NCBI RefSeq assembly: GCF_036346615.1
Contig: NZ_CP107836.1
Coordinates: 930,001 to 994,000, forward strand
Source: Streptomyces sp. NBC_00523
Lineage (GTDB): Bacteria > Actinomycetota > Actinomycetes > Streptomycetales > Streptomycetaceae
Direction: 5' to 3'
Length of the DNA stretch: 64,000 nt
Shown here: in pieces, positions 1 to 9,329 of the stretch
Numbering within the stretch: the stretch's first letter is position 1
How the letters are laid out: each line of letters begins with the position of its first letter
Made by a program: the position numbers and the translations under genes
The notes under the pieces: generated by a model
What the model was told of the DNA's origin: nothing
The model's input: only the letters and a program-made list of their open reading frames with translations
Database searches by the model: none

Positions 1-2
1 AC

Positions 3-278
3 CCCGGCTCGATGACCGTGTCCGACAACGTGGGCATCGACAACGAGGAGCGCAACTTCTCCTTCGACAAGGGCACTTCGGTGTTCCGGGACAACACCTC
101 CTGCCGCAGCGGTGACGGCTCCAACGACAAGACCGTCGGCGACGCGGACGGCTCCAACCAGTTCTGGACCGGCTCCAACGGCTCCCGGTGCTCCGCGTAC
201 GACGGGGCCATGGACTGGTCGTTCGCCTCCGACGGCCGCCTGGTCGTCTCCTTCGGCGGGACCGTGGTCACTCCGTAA
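3..278 (+). CDS. C-terminal fragment of a secreted parallel beta-helix protein (pectate-lyase-like)
   Basis: The first codons are already in an open frame that runs in from the left edge, so only the last 91 residues are visible, ending with TAA at 276-278. The visible part is rich in Asn, Asp, Gly and Ser, has short turns of the type DNVGIDNEERNFSF and FRDNTSC, and two Cys that could pair. This asparagine-ladder look is typical of right-handed beta-helix polysaccharide lyases such as family PL9. The last stretch (GRLVVSFGGTVVTP) resembles a capping strand. A polysaccharide-degrading role would fit the cellulase cluster 7 kb away, but the catalytic part is outside the window and the family assignment is an inference. 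Confidence 0.6.
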   Translation, partial: PGSMTVSDNVGIDNEERNFSFDKGTSVFRDNTSCRSGDGSNDKTVGDADGSNQFWTGSNGSRCSAYDGAMDWSFASDGRLVVSFGGTVVTP

Positions 279-283
279 GCGCG

Positions 284-324
284 GGCGGCGGTGCCGGGGG
301 CGGGCGGCCCCCGGCACCGCCGCC
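284..324. terminator. Bidirectional terminator between convergent genes
   Basis: An 18-bp perfect stem (284-301 with 307-324) closes on a five-base loop. It lies exactly between the stop at 278 on the plus strand and the stop at 328 on the minus strand, so it can serve both genes. Confidence 0.85.
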
Positions 325-327
325 GTC

Positions 328-1494
328 TCACTCCTCCCGCAGGCTCGTCACCAGGTCGCGCGGCAGCCCGTGGGTGTCGTGGAGGTAGTGCAGGTCCTCC
401 TCCGTCAGCGTCCCCCGGAACCGGGGCCGGGCCAGCACCTGCCGGCCGCGTTCCAGGAGCCGGACGAACCGGCGCTCCTCGTCGGCCAGCACCCGCAGCA
501 CCTCGCCGGGGTCCACGTCCTGCCGGAAGTGGTCCAGGGTGTGCCGGACCAGCTCGGGCGGCAGATCGCCGAGCGTGCGCGAGGGGTCGCCCTGCCGGAG
601 CACGGTCAGGGCGCGTCGCAGCAGGCGGCGCAGCACGTAACCGCGCCCGGTGGCGGCCGGGCGGACCCCGTCGCCGATGACGACGACGGCGGAGCGGAGG
701 TGGTCGCAGACCAGCCGCAGCGAGGGCTCGTCCAGCGGCCAGAGGGCCGGTACGAGCCGGCGCCAGGGATCGAAGACGTCGCACTCGAACACCGAGGGTT
801 TGCCCTGGAGCAGCGAGGCCAGCCGCTCCAGACCGAGCCCGGTGTCGACATTGCGCTGCGGGAGCGGCACCAGCGAACCGTCGTCCAGCCTGCGGTGGCT
901 CATCGTGACGTGGTTCCACACCTCCACCCAGCGGTCGTCCCCGGTGGGCGTGGACACGGGCGGCCCCTCACCGCTCCACAGGAAGATCTCCGAGTCGGGG
1001 CCGCACGGCCCGGTCGGCCCATTGGACCACCAGTTGTCCTCGACGGTCGGCTCCACCGGCACCCCGAGCTCCTGCCACGTCCGCAGCGAGGCGGTGTCGC
1101 GCTCGGTGTGCTCGTCCCCGGCGTACACCGTGGCGTGCAGCCGGCCGGGGTCGATGCCCAGGCCCTCGGTGAGCAGCCCGTATCCCCACTCCAGGCTGCG
1201 CGGGCCCTCGTAGTCGCCCAGCGACCAGCTGCCGAGCATCTCGAAGACGGTCAGGTGGGTGGCGTCGCCGACCTCGTCCAGATCGGTCGTGCGCAGGCAG
1301 CGCTGCCGGTTGACCAGCCGGCTGCCCAGCGGATGCGGGCGGCCCTCCAGGTACGGGGTGAGGGGATGCATCCCGGATGTGGTGAAGAGCACCGGGTCGC
1401 CGGGCGGCGGCAGCAGGGTCGAGCCGGTGATGCGGCGGTGGCCGCGCTCCTCGAAGTACTCCAGGAAGGTACGGGCGAGCTGTTCGGTGTCCAT
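328..1494 (-). CDS. Alanyl-tRNA-synthetase-like protein, catalytic core only
   Basis: A 388-residue protein clearly related to the N-terminal half of alanyl-tRNA synthetase. It keeps the class II signatures: FTTSGMHPLTPYLEG, the motif 2 region with FEMLGSWSLGDY, TGPCGPDSEIF, motif 3 GLGLERLASLLQG, and the GRGYVLRRLLRRA helix used in tRNA acceptor recognition. It ends soon after that helix, so the editing domain and C-Ala domain (full AlaRS is about 880-890 residues) are absent. I chose the ATG at 1494 because AAGGAG sits nine bases upstream; a longer frame reaches 1551 without a site. It could charge tRNA-Ala without proofreading, act in aminoacyl-tRNA-dependent chemistry, or activate another amino acid. 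It diverges from murT-gatD, which act on lipid II; any link is speculation. Confidence 0.85.
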   Translation of the reverse strand: MDTEQLARTFLEYFEERGHRRITGSTLLPPPGDPVLFTTSGMHPLTPYLEGRPHPLGSRLVNRQRCLRTTDLDEVGDATHLTVFEMLGSWSLGDYEGPRSLEWGYGLLTEGLGIDPGRLHATVYAGDEHTERDTASLRTWQELGVPVEPTVEDNWWSNGPTGPCGPDSEIFLWSGEGPPVSTPTGDDRWVEVWNHVTMSHRRLDDGSLVPLPQRNVDTGLGLERLASLLQGKPSVFECDVFDPWRRLVPALWPLDEPSLRLVCDHLRSAVVVIGDGVRPAATGRGYVLRRLLRRALTVLRQGDPSRTLGDLPPELVRHTLDHFRQDVDPGEVLRVLADEERRFVRLLERGRQVLARPRFRGTLTEEDLHYLHDTHGLPRDLVTSLREE

Positions 1495-1618
1495 GGGGAC
1501 GGCTCCTTCGCGGGTGGCGGGGAGGCGCCGGAGAACGGACGGTTCGGTCACCCGGCCGGGGAGGAATCACCACGGCAACCACCGACGGACCGTTTCCGGT
1601 CGCCGGGGGAAGGGAAAG

Positions 1619-1687
1619 TCAGACGGCGGCAACCGGCGAGCTGGTCGCTCGCGCGGTCGCGGTGGTGGTGATGCCGTTGACGTCCAT
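1619..1687 (-). CDS. Possible 22-residue leader peptide upstream of the AlaRS-like gene
   Basis: ATG at 1687 opens a 23-codon frame ending in TGA at 1619, about 125 bases before the AlaRS-like start. The peptide has five Ala and five Thr codons (including ITTTATARAT). No Shine-Dalgarno sequence precedes the ATG. Downstream, 1588-1601 can form a GACCG-GAAA-CGGTC hairpin. This arrangement resembles an attenuator, but Ala and Thr codons are common by chance in GC-rich DNA and no terminator U-tract is present. Low confidence. Confidence 0.25.
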   Translation of the reverse strand: MDVNGITTTATARATSSPVAAV

Positions 1688-1882
1688 ACGCCGACGGTAA
1701 CGCGCCCCCGGCCGCCCGTGCACCCGGATTCCGTCGCCGGCGGGCTCACGGAGAACGCGACGGCCCGCTCACGCGTCCTCCATTCCACGGGAAGTACACG
1801 TGCCGGACGGTGCCGCCGTGCGGTCACCGTGCCGGACATCGATAGGCTGGGCGGCGGACCGATGCAAGGAGGATCTAGGACG

Positions 1883-3121
1883 ATGGCAGGCAACACGGAG
1901 CCGTTGTCGCCGCGGGCCAAGCTGGCCGTGACGGCGGGCAAGGCCGCTGCGGCGGTGTCGCGGGCGGCCGGGCGGGGCAGCGGATCGGTGATCGGCGGCC
2001 GGGTGGCGCTCAAACTCGACCCCGACCTGCTCGGGCGGCTGGCGCAGCATCTGGACGTGATCCTCGTCTCGGCGACGAACGGCAAGACGACCACCACACG
2101 GCTGATCGCCGAGGCGCTGCGCGCCGCGGGCCCGGTCGTCTCGAACGCGCTCGGCGCCAACATGCCCGCGGGCATCACGTCGGCGCTGGCCGGCGGGTCC
2201 GACGCGCAGTACGGCGTGATCGAGGTCGACGAGAAGTACCTCGCCGGGGTGGCCCGCGACACGACGCCCAAGGTGATCGCGCTCCTCAACCTCTCGCGCG
2301 ACCAGCTGGACCGGGCCGCGGAGACGCGGATGCTGGCCGAGAAGTGGCGCGAGGGTCTCTCCGGCTCCAAGGCCGTGATCGTCGCCAACGCCGACGACCC
2401 GCTGATCGTCTGGGCGGCCTCCTCCTCCCCCAACGTGGTCTGGGTCGCGGCCGGGCAGGCGTGGAAGGACGACGCCTGGTCCTGCCCGTCCTGCGGCGGG
2501 GTCATGCAGCGCCCCGGCGACGACTGGTTCTGCGGCGAGTGCGGTTTCCGGCGGCCGCCGCCGAGCTGGGTGCTGCACGGCGACTACGTGCTCGACCCGC
2601 ACGGTTCGGCGTGGCCGATCCACCTCCAGCTCCCCGGCCGCGCCAACAAGGCCAACGCCACGAGCTCGGCGGCCGTCGCCGCCGTCTTCGGGGTGCCGCC
2701 GCAGGTGGCGCTGGAGCGCATGTACCAGGTGCAGGCCGTCGCCGGCCGGTACGACGTGGTGAACTTCCTCGGCCGTGAGCTGCGGCTCCTGCTGGCGAAG
2801 AACCCGGCGGGCTGGCTGGAGACGTTCTCGCTGATCGATCCGCCGCCGACCCCGGTGATCCTCTCCGTGAACGCGCGCGGCGCGGACGGCACGGACACCT
2901 CGTGGCTGTGGGACGTCGACTACACCCAGCTCGCGGGCCACCCGATCTTCGTGCTCGGCGACCGCAAGCTGGACCTCGCGGTCCGCCTCGAAGTGGCCGG
3001 ACTCGACTTCCGGGTCTGCGAGAACCTGGACGAGGCCGTGCAGCAGGCTCCGCCCGGACGCATCGAGGTCATCGCCAACTACACCGCCTTCCAGGACCTG
3101 CGCCGCCGTGTCGGCAACTGA
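1883..3121 (+). CDS. murT: Lipid II isoglutaminyl synthase, Mur ligase-like subunit MurT
   Basis: MurT activates the alpha-carboxyl of D-Glu at position 2 of the lipid II stem peptide with ATP; ammonia from GatD then gives D-isoglutamine. The 412-residue protein has the Mur ligase P-loop SATNGKTTTT (Lys68), and the MurT-specific four-Cys zinc ribbon (Cys201, Cys204, Cys217, Cys220) inserted in the central domain, then a DUF1727-type C-terminal domain. The start is fixed by AAGGAGG at 1867-1873. The gene is followed after 34 bases by gatD, the usual partner. The protein acts at the cytoplasmic face of the membrane. Length and motifs are normal for actinobacterial MurT. Confidence 0.96.
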   Translation: MAGNTEPLSPRAKLAVTAGKAAAAVSRAAGRGSGSVIGGRVALKLDPDLLGRLAQHLDVILVSATNGKTTTTRLIAEALRAAGPVVSNALGANMPAGITSALAGGSDAQYGVIEVDEKYLAGVARDTTPKVIALLNLSRDQLDRAAETRMLAEKWREGLSGSKAVIVANADDPLIVWAASSSPNVVWVAAGQAWKDDAWSCPSCGGVMQRPGDDWFCGECGFRRPPPSWVLHGDYVLDPHGSAWPIHLQLPGRANKANATSSAAVAAVFGVPPQVALERMYQVQAVAGRYDVVNFLGRELRLLLAKNPAGWLETFSLIDPPPTPVILSVNARGADGTDTSWLWDVDYTQLAGHPIFVLGDRKLDLAVRLEVAGLDFRVCENLDEAVQQAPPGRIEVIANYTAFQDLRRRVGN

Positions 3122-3155
3122 CCCCGGCCCCGGGCCCCTCCGGAGAGGACGAAGC

Positions 3156-3884
3156 ATGAGCAACAACAGCCTGCGGCTGGTGTGGGTGTACCCGGACCTG
3201 CTGAGCACCTACGGCGACCAGGGCAACGCCCTCGTGGTCGAGCGCCGGGCCCGCCAGCGCGGACTGGACGTGGCGCGCGTCGACGTGCGCAGCGACCAGC
3301 CGGTGCCCACGTCGGGCGACATCTATCTGATCGGCGGCGGCGAGGACCGGCCGCAGCGCCTCGCGGCGGAGCGGCTGCGCCGCGACGGGGGGCTCAGCCG
3401 GGCCGCGTCCAACGGCGCGATCATCTTCTCGGTCTGCGCCGGGTACCAGATCCTCGGCCACGAGTTCATCAACGACCTCGGTGAGCGCGAGCAGGGCCTC
3501 GGCCTGCTGGACGTGGTGTCGACGCGCGGCGAGGGCGCGCGGTGCGTCGGCGACGTGCTGGCGGACATCGACCCGCAGCTGGGCCTTCCGCCGCTGACCG
3601 GGTTCGAGAACCACCAGGGCGTCACGCATCTCGGGCCGACGGCACGGCCGTTCGCCCGGGTGCGGTTCGGCCGGGGCAACGGCACGGGGGACGGCACCGA
3701 GGGCGCGTACAACGACACCGTCTTCGGCACGTACATGCACGGTCCGGTGATGGCGCGGAACCCCATGATCGCGGACCTGCTGCTGAAGCTGGCCCTCGAT
3801 GTGAACGCGCTCCCGCCGACCGACGACCGGTGGTACGAGGCGCTGCGCGCGGAGCGCATCGCGGCTGCCACACAGCCCGCCTGA
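3156..3884 (+). CDS. gatD: Lipid II isoglutaminyl synthase, glutaminase subunit GatD
   Basis: GatD is the class I glutamine amidotransferase that feeds ammonia to MurT. The 242-residue protein shows the nucleophile in FSVCAGYQILG (Cys94) and the general-base histidine in GTYMHGPVM (His195). The N-terminal strand LRLVWVYPDLLSTYGDQGN is characteristic of the CobB/CobQ-like GatD family. ATG at 3156 follows GGAGAGGA. It is co-transcribed with murT. The two together modify peptidoglycan precursors and favour later cross-linking. Confidence 0.96.
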   Translation: MSNNSLRLVWVYPDLLSTYGDQGNALVVERRARQRGLDVARVDVRSDQPVPTSGDIYLIGGGEDRPQRLAAERLRRDGGLSRAASNGAIIFSVCAGYQILGHEFINDLGEREQGLGLLDVVSTRGEGARCVGDVLADIDPQLGLPPLTGFENHQGVTHLGPTARPFARVRFGRGNGTGDGTEGAYNDTVFGTYMHGPVMARNPMIADLLLKLALDVNALPPTDDRWYEALRAERIAAATQPA

Positions 3885-3933
3885 CCAGGCAGTTCACTGG
3901 TTGTCCGATGAGTGGCGCAGGGCTCGGATGAGC

Positions 3934-3954
3934 GGCGTCCAGCAGGCGGACGCC
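3934..3954 (+). terminator. Weak hairpin after gatD
   Basis: A 7-bp stem (GGCGTCC at 3934-3940 with GGACGCC at 3948-3954) with a seven-base loop lies 50 bases after the gatD stop and before pfkA. No U-tract follows, so it may only slow transcription. Confidence 0.35.
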
Positions 3955-4051
3955 CGGTTCGGTCCCGCCACCCTGCGCCGGTAGGGTGGCGGGGATCCAA
4001 CCGGACGACGTGGTCCGGTCGTCGGCCCACGTTGCAAAGGTTTCCCGGGCA

Positions 4052-5077
4052 ATGCGAATTGGTGTGCTCACCTCCGGCGGCGACTGCCCCGGCCTCAATG
4101 CCGTCATCCGGTCCGTCGTCCACCGCGCTGTGGTCGACCACGGCGACGAGGTCATCGGCTTCCACGACGGGTGGCGGGGCCTCCTGGAGTGCGACTACCG
4201 CAAGCTCGACCTGGACGCCGTGGGCGGCATCCTCGCCCGGGGCGGCACGATCCTCGGCTCCTCCCGGGTCCAGCCGGCGCATCTGCGCGGGGGCGTCGAG
4301 ACGGCCCGCGGCCACGTGAAGGACCTGGGGCTCGACGCGATCATCCCGATCGGCGGCGAGGGCACCCTCAAGGCGGCGAACCTGCTCTCCGAGGCGGGGC
4401 TCCCGATCGTCGGTGTGCCGAAGACCATCGACAACGACATCGCGTCGACCGACGTCACCTTCGGCTTCGACACCGCCGTCGGCGTCGCCACCGAGGCGCT
4501 GGACCGGCTGAAGACCACCGCCGAGTCGCACCAGCGCGTCATGATCGTCGAGGTCATGGGCCGCCACACCGGCTGGATCGCCCTGCACTCCGGCATGGCG
4601 GCCGGCGCGCACGCCATCGTCGTCCCGGAGCGCCCGTTCGACATCGACGAGCTGACCGAGGTCGTGGGCCGGCGCTTCTCGGCCGGCAAGAAGTTCGCGA
4701 TCGTCGTCGTCGCGGAGGGCGCGAAGCCGCGCGAGGGCTCCATGGACTTCCAGGCGGGGGCCAAGGACGTCTACGGCCACGAGCGCTTCACGGGCGTGGC
4801 GACGCAGCTCTCAGTCGAGCTGGAGCAGCGCCTCGGCAAGGAGGCCCGCCCGGTGATCCTGGGCCACGTCCAGCGCGGCGGCACGCCGACCGCGTACGAC
4901 CGCGTCCTCGCGACCCGGTTCGGCTGGCACGCGGTGGAGGCGGCGCACCGGGGCGAGTTCGGCATGATGACGGCGCTGCGCGGCACGGACATCACGCTGG
5001 TGCCCCTCGCGCACGCGGTGGAGACCCTGAAGACGGTTCCGGCCGCCCGGTACGCCGAGGCGGAGTGCGTGCTCTGA
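4052..5077 (+). CDS. pfkA: 6-phosphofructokinase
   Basis: This 341-residue enzyme phosphorylates fructose 6-phosphate to the 1,6-bisphosphate in glycolysis. It opens with MRIGVLTSGGDCPGLN, the nucleotide-binding loop, followed by GGEGTLKAA and PKTIDND. By residue number, position 104 is Gly, which favours ATP over pyrophosphate, and position 124 is Lys as in pyrophosphate enzymes and in ATP-dependent actinobacterial PFKs. HRxGxxGW-like MGRHTGWIALH and HVQRGGTPT are present. ATG at 4052 lacks a strong ribosome site. Streptomyces usually carry several pfkA copies, so this is probably one of them. A strong terminator follows. Confidence 0.95.
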   Translation: MRIGVLTSGGDCPGLNAVIRSVVHRAVVDHGDEVIGFHDGWRGLLECDYRKLDLDAVGGILARGGTILGSSRVQPAHLRGGVETARGHVKDLGLDAIIPIGGEGTLKAANLLSEAGLPIVGVPKTIDNDIASTDVTFGFDTAVGVATEALDRLKTTAESHQRVMIVEVMGRHTGWIALHSGMAAGAHAIVVPERPFDIDELTEVVGRRFSAGKKFAIVVVAEGAKPREGSMDFQAGAKDVYGHERFTGVATQLSVELEQRLGKEARPVILGHVQRGGTPTAYDRVLATRFGWHAVEAAHRGEFGMMTALRGTDITLVPLAHAVETLKTVPAARYAEAECVL

Positions 5078-5096
5078 GCGACACCCCGACACGAGA

Positions 5097-5128
5097 CCGC
5101 CCCCGGCCGCATCCTCGGCCGGGGGCGG
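5097..5128 (+). terminator. Terminator after pfkA
   Basis: A 12-bp perfect GC stem (5097-5108 with 5117-5128) with an eight-base loop, followed by TT. It separates pfkA from the ctaG-like gene. Confidence 0.85.
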
Positions 5129-5195
5129 TTCTAGTCTGGTCGGGACAACCAGCACGAAACAGGGACGTCCCGGCGTTCCCGTCGGGAGTGAACAG

Positions 5196-6146
5196 ATGGA
5201 TCACAGCGGGCACGGCATGAACATGGACCTGCCGCCGTTCACGCTGGGACGCGGGCTCCATTTCTCCGCGGACCCGTTCTTCCTGATCGGCTGCGTCCTG
5301 GCGGTGCTGCTGTACGGGTACGGCGTGCTGCGGCTGCGGCGGCGCGGGGACGAGTGGCCGGTGGGGCGCACGGTCGTGTTCGTGATCGGTGTGCTGACGA
5401 TCGCGCTCGTGATGTGCACCCGGCTCAACGACTACGGCATGGTCATGTTCAGCGTGCACATGGTGCAGCACATGGTGATCAGCATGCTGTCGCCGATCCT
5501 GCTGCTGCTCGGCGCGCCGGTGACGCTCGCGCTGCGCGCGCTGCCGGTCGCGCCGCGTGGCACGAAGGGGCCGCGCGAGCTGTTGCTGATGCTCCTGCAC
5601 AGCCGGTACATGAAGATCGTCACGCATCCGGCGTTCACGATCCCGCTGTTCATCGCCAGCCTGTACGGCCTGTACTTCACGCCGCTCTTCGACTACTTGA
5701 TGGGCTCCACGGCCGGGCACCTGGCGATGATGGTGCACTTCCTGGCGGTCGGCCTGTTCTTCTTCTGGCCGATCATGGGCGTCGATCCGGGGCCGCACCG
5801 CCCCGGCTATGTGATGCGGATGCTGGAGCTGTTCGCCGGGATGCCGTTCCACGCGTTCTTCGGGATCGCCCTCATGATGGCCTCCACGCCGATGGTGGAG
5901 GTGTACAAGAACCCGTCGCCCTCGCTCGGCATCGACGCGCTGTCCGACCAGAGCGCGGCGGGCGGCATCGCGTGGGCGTTCAGCGAGATCCCCTCGGTGG
6001 TGGTCCTGGTGGCCCTGGTGTTCCAGTGGTACCGCTCGGAACAGCGGACGGCGAAGCGCTCGGACCGGGCCGCGGACCGCGACGGGGACCAGGAGCTCCA
6101 GGCGTACAACGCGTATCTCGCCTCGTTGCAGGCGCGCGGACAGTAG
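5196..6146 (+). CDS. CtaG-family cytochrome c oxidase assembly / copper membrane protein
   Basis: A 316-residue polytopic membrane protein. The start MDHSGHGMNMDLPPF is His/Met-rich, a likely copper-binding tail. About seven hydrophobic segments follow, with conserved-looking HMVQHMVISML and a C-terminal helix ending in a charged tail. This pattern matches the caa3_CtaG family, which helps deliver copper to heme-copper oxidase. GGGAG lies just upstream of ATG 5196. It is a single gene followed after 66 bases by a tiny membrane protein. The exact substrate cannot be read from sequence. Confidence 0.9.
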   Translation: MDHSGHGMNMDLPPFTLGRGLHFSADPFFLIGCVLAVLLYGYGVLRLRRRGDEWPVGRTVVFVIGVLTIALVMCTRLNDYGMVMFSVHMVQHMVISMLSPILLLLGAPVTLALRALPVAPRGTKGPRELLLMLLHSRYMKIVTHPAFTIPLFIASLYGLYFTPLFDYLMGSTAGHLAMMVHFLAVGLFFFWPIMGVDPGPHRPGYVMRMLELFAGMPFHAFFGIALMMASTPMVEVYKNPSPSLGIDALSDQSAAGGIAWAFSEIPSVVVLVALVFQWYRSEQRTAKRSDRAADRDGDQELQAYNAYLASLQARGQ

Positions 6147-6212
6147 CGGCGGACCCTCCTTTCGGGTGACGATGGCCTTAACGGCCGCGCGGCCGACGAG
6201 GAGGGTGCGCGC

Positions 6213-6371
6213 ATGTCCGGATCCACGAAGACGATGGGAATGCTCACCGCCGGCACCCTGGTGGCGGTGACCGCCTACACGGTGGCCCTGGGAAGCAACG
6301 GCTGGCTCTGGTTCGGCTGGGTGATCCTGGGCCTGATCACGATCGGGATGGCGGCTACGCGGGAGACGTGA
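6213..6371 (+). CDS. Small two-helix membrane protein, 52 residues
   Basis: GAGGAGGG at 6199-6206 precedes ATG 6213 with ideal spacing. The 52-residue product has a hydrophobic segment around residues 9-26 and a second, Trp-rich one around 31-46 (WLWFGWVILGLITIGM). No family recognised. It ends 17 bases inside the convergent HIT gene. Codon use is typical, so I take it as a real gene, perhaps translated with the CtaG-like gene. Confidence 0.75.
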   Translation: MSGSTKTMGMLTAGTLVAVTAYTVALGSNGWLWFGWVILGLITIGMAATRET

Positions 6372-6834
6372 GGCGGTCCAGCTCCTCGCCGATCGCCTCG
6401 CGCAGACCGGCGTGGTGCGGGCCGAGCGCGTGGCCCTCGTCGCTCCACCGCTCGGGCGGGTACAGCCACACGGGCCTGCCCACGAGTTCGGGCGGCTCCC
6501 AGTCGTAGCGGGGCCACACGTGCGCGTGCAGGAACGGGTCGGTGTTCCCGAGGATCTCCAGGTTGACGCGCCGGAAGCCGGGGTCCAGCCGCCGGCAGGC
6601 GCGTTCCACGGCCTCGCCGAGGGCGTCCATACCGCCCAGGAAGGCCTGCCGCCGGGCGCGGGAGAGCTCCGACAACCGCTGCACGGCAGGGTCGTCCACC
6701 AGCAGCACCGAGTACCCCGGCAGGAACTGAACGTCCCCGATCACCGCGAACCCCGCCTCCATTCTTCGGAGCACCGTGGGATTCGCGCCCCGGAGCGCGG
6801 TGCCGATCCGGTCGTGCCGCCAGTCGTCCGTCAT
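6355..6834 (-). CDS. HIT-family nucleotide hydrolase
   Basis: A 159-residue protein with the HIT active-site signature HAHVWPRYDW near residue 104, where the third His of the classical HxHxH triad is Trp. VIGDVQFLPGYSVLLVDDP is the typical HIT beta-hairpin and GNTDPFLHAH leads into the active site. Proteins of this kind cleave dinucleoside polyphosphates or nucleoside phosphoramidates. I chose ATG 6834; the reading frame is open farther upstream but only this start gives the usual length. A CebR-like box lies about 60 bases upstream. Confidence 0.88.
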   Translation of the reverse strand: MTDDWRHDRIGTALRGANPTVLRRMEAGFAVIGDVQFLPGYSVLLVDDPAVQRLSELSRARRQAFLGGMDALGEAVERACRRLDPGFRRVNLEILGNTDPFLHAHVWPRYDWEPPELVGRPVWLYPPERWSDEGHALGPHHAGLREAIGEELDRLTSPA

Positions 6835-6891
6835 GGGCGACGACTGTACCGGCGGCCGTGGCCGCACCCTGCTCAGGGCACTCGTGGGGTG

Positions 6892-6905
6892 GTGGAGCGC
6901 TCCCA
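6892..6905. promoter_or_regulatory. Imperfect CebR-type box
   Basis: GTGGAGCGCTCCCA differs from the perfect site at 7493 in only the first two bases and keeps a 10-bp palindromic core. It lies 58 bases before the HIT start and 730 bases before the xylanase. It may be a second, weaker operator or chance. Confidence 0.35.
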
Positions 6906-7464
6906 TAAGGGGTTCCGGGCTCTGCGGGCGGGCGGTTCCGGCGGGGTTACGCGAAGGTGAACCGGTGCATACGGTGACCGGCCGCAACCGGTTCCGGTCG
7001 GGGTGCAGAGTCGGGCCTGCGCCACCATGGGCACCCTGCCGTTGCGGCGTACACCTACCGGCCCGGCGGCAGCGTTGCGAACGGCGCAAACGCTCCGGGC
7101 GGCGGTCGCCGCTGCCGCGCCTCTGGTCACTCCCCGTCGGTTTCGACGCACGGGTCGCTGTCGTCGCGAGGCCGGTACGCACCTCCCGCAGGCGCCGCTG
7201 CCCTGGTGGTTCTCCGTCGGCCGACGCACCGTGGAGCCCGTCACCGCACAGGGCGAACACCTCACCCCGAGTGACCACCGCGGGGAGGCATCCCACCGCA
7301 CCCACGGCCCCGCGCGTGCGATTGCGAACGTCTCCGCCGGCGCGGCGAGGCGTCTCCCCGGGCCCGGGCACCGGCGGTTACCCGGTCGTCAACTCCGCTG
7401 CGCGAGCGCTCCGTTCGAGGTGTGGCCGCGTTCACACGACCGTAAGCCAGTTGCGCTTTAACTC
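6906..7464. other. Long intergenic stretch, no convincing gene
   Basis: Open frames on both strands have no ribosome site and no recognisable protein; composition is Arg/Pro-rich as expected from shadow frames. No RNA gene or repeat recognised. TTGACA at 7465-7470 just beyond may be the -35 of the cellulase operon. Confidence 0.6.
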
Positions 7465-7492
7465 TTGACAGGTGCCTGTCGCCACGCCACCT

Positions 7493-7506
7493 TGGGAGCG
7501 CTCCCA
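7493..7506. promoter_or_regulatory. CebR operator
   Basis: TGGGAGCGCTCCCA is a perfect 14-bp palindrome identical to the CebR consensus known from Streptomyces cellulase and cellobiose-uptake genes. It lies 127 bases before the xylanase ATG and about 22 bases after a TTGACA, so it would overlap the -10/start region. CebR leaves the site when cellobiose or cellotriose binds. Confidence 0.9.
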
Positions 7507-7558
7507 CAATCAAGACTTGCACACTCCACCCCCTCCCCTTCTCCCCCAACGCCGGTGA

Positions 7559-9181
<1,623 letters not shown>

Positions 9182-9329
9182 TCCCGGGGCCTCCGCTCAG
9201 GCCCCCGCTCCCCTCGCGTACACCCACACGCGACCCCACCCGTACACCCTCCCGCACTTCCGCCGCACCCCGTCCCCACCGCTTCCCCTCCTCCCCTCCC
9301 CCTCGACGACACCCGCCACTGGAGGATTT

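Noticed and set aside
6776..7468. 230-codon frame in the gap before the cellulase cluster
   Set aside because: No ribosome site and no plausible protein; starts inside the HIT gene on the other strand and crosses promoter DNA.
7465..7490. Complete sigma-70 promoter for the xylanase gene
   Set aside because: TTGACA is good, but no acceptable -10 is found 16-19 bases downstream, so only the operator is claimed.
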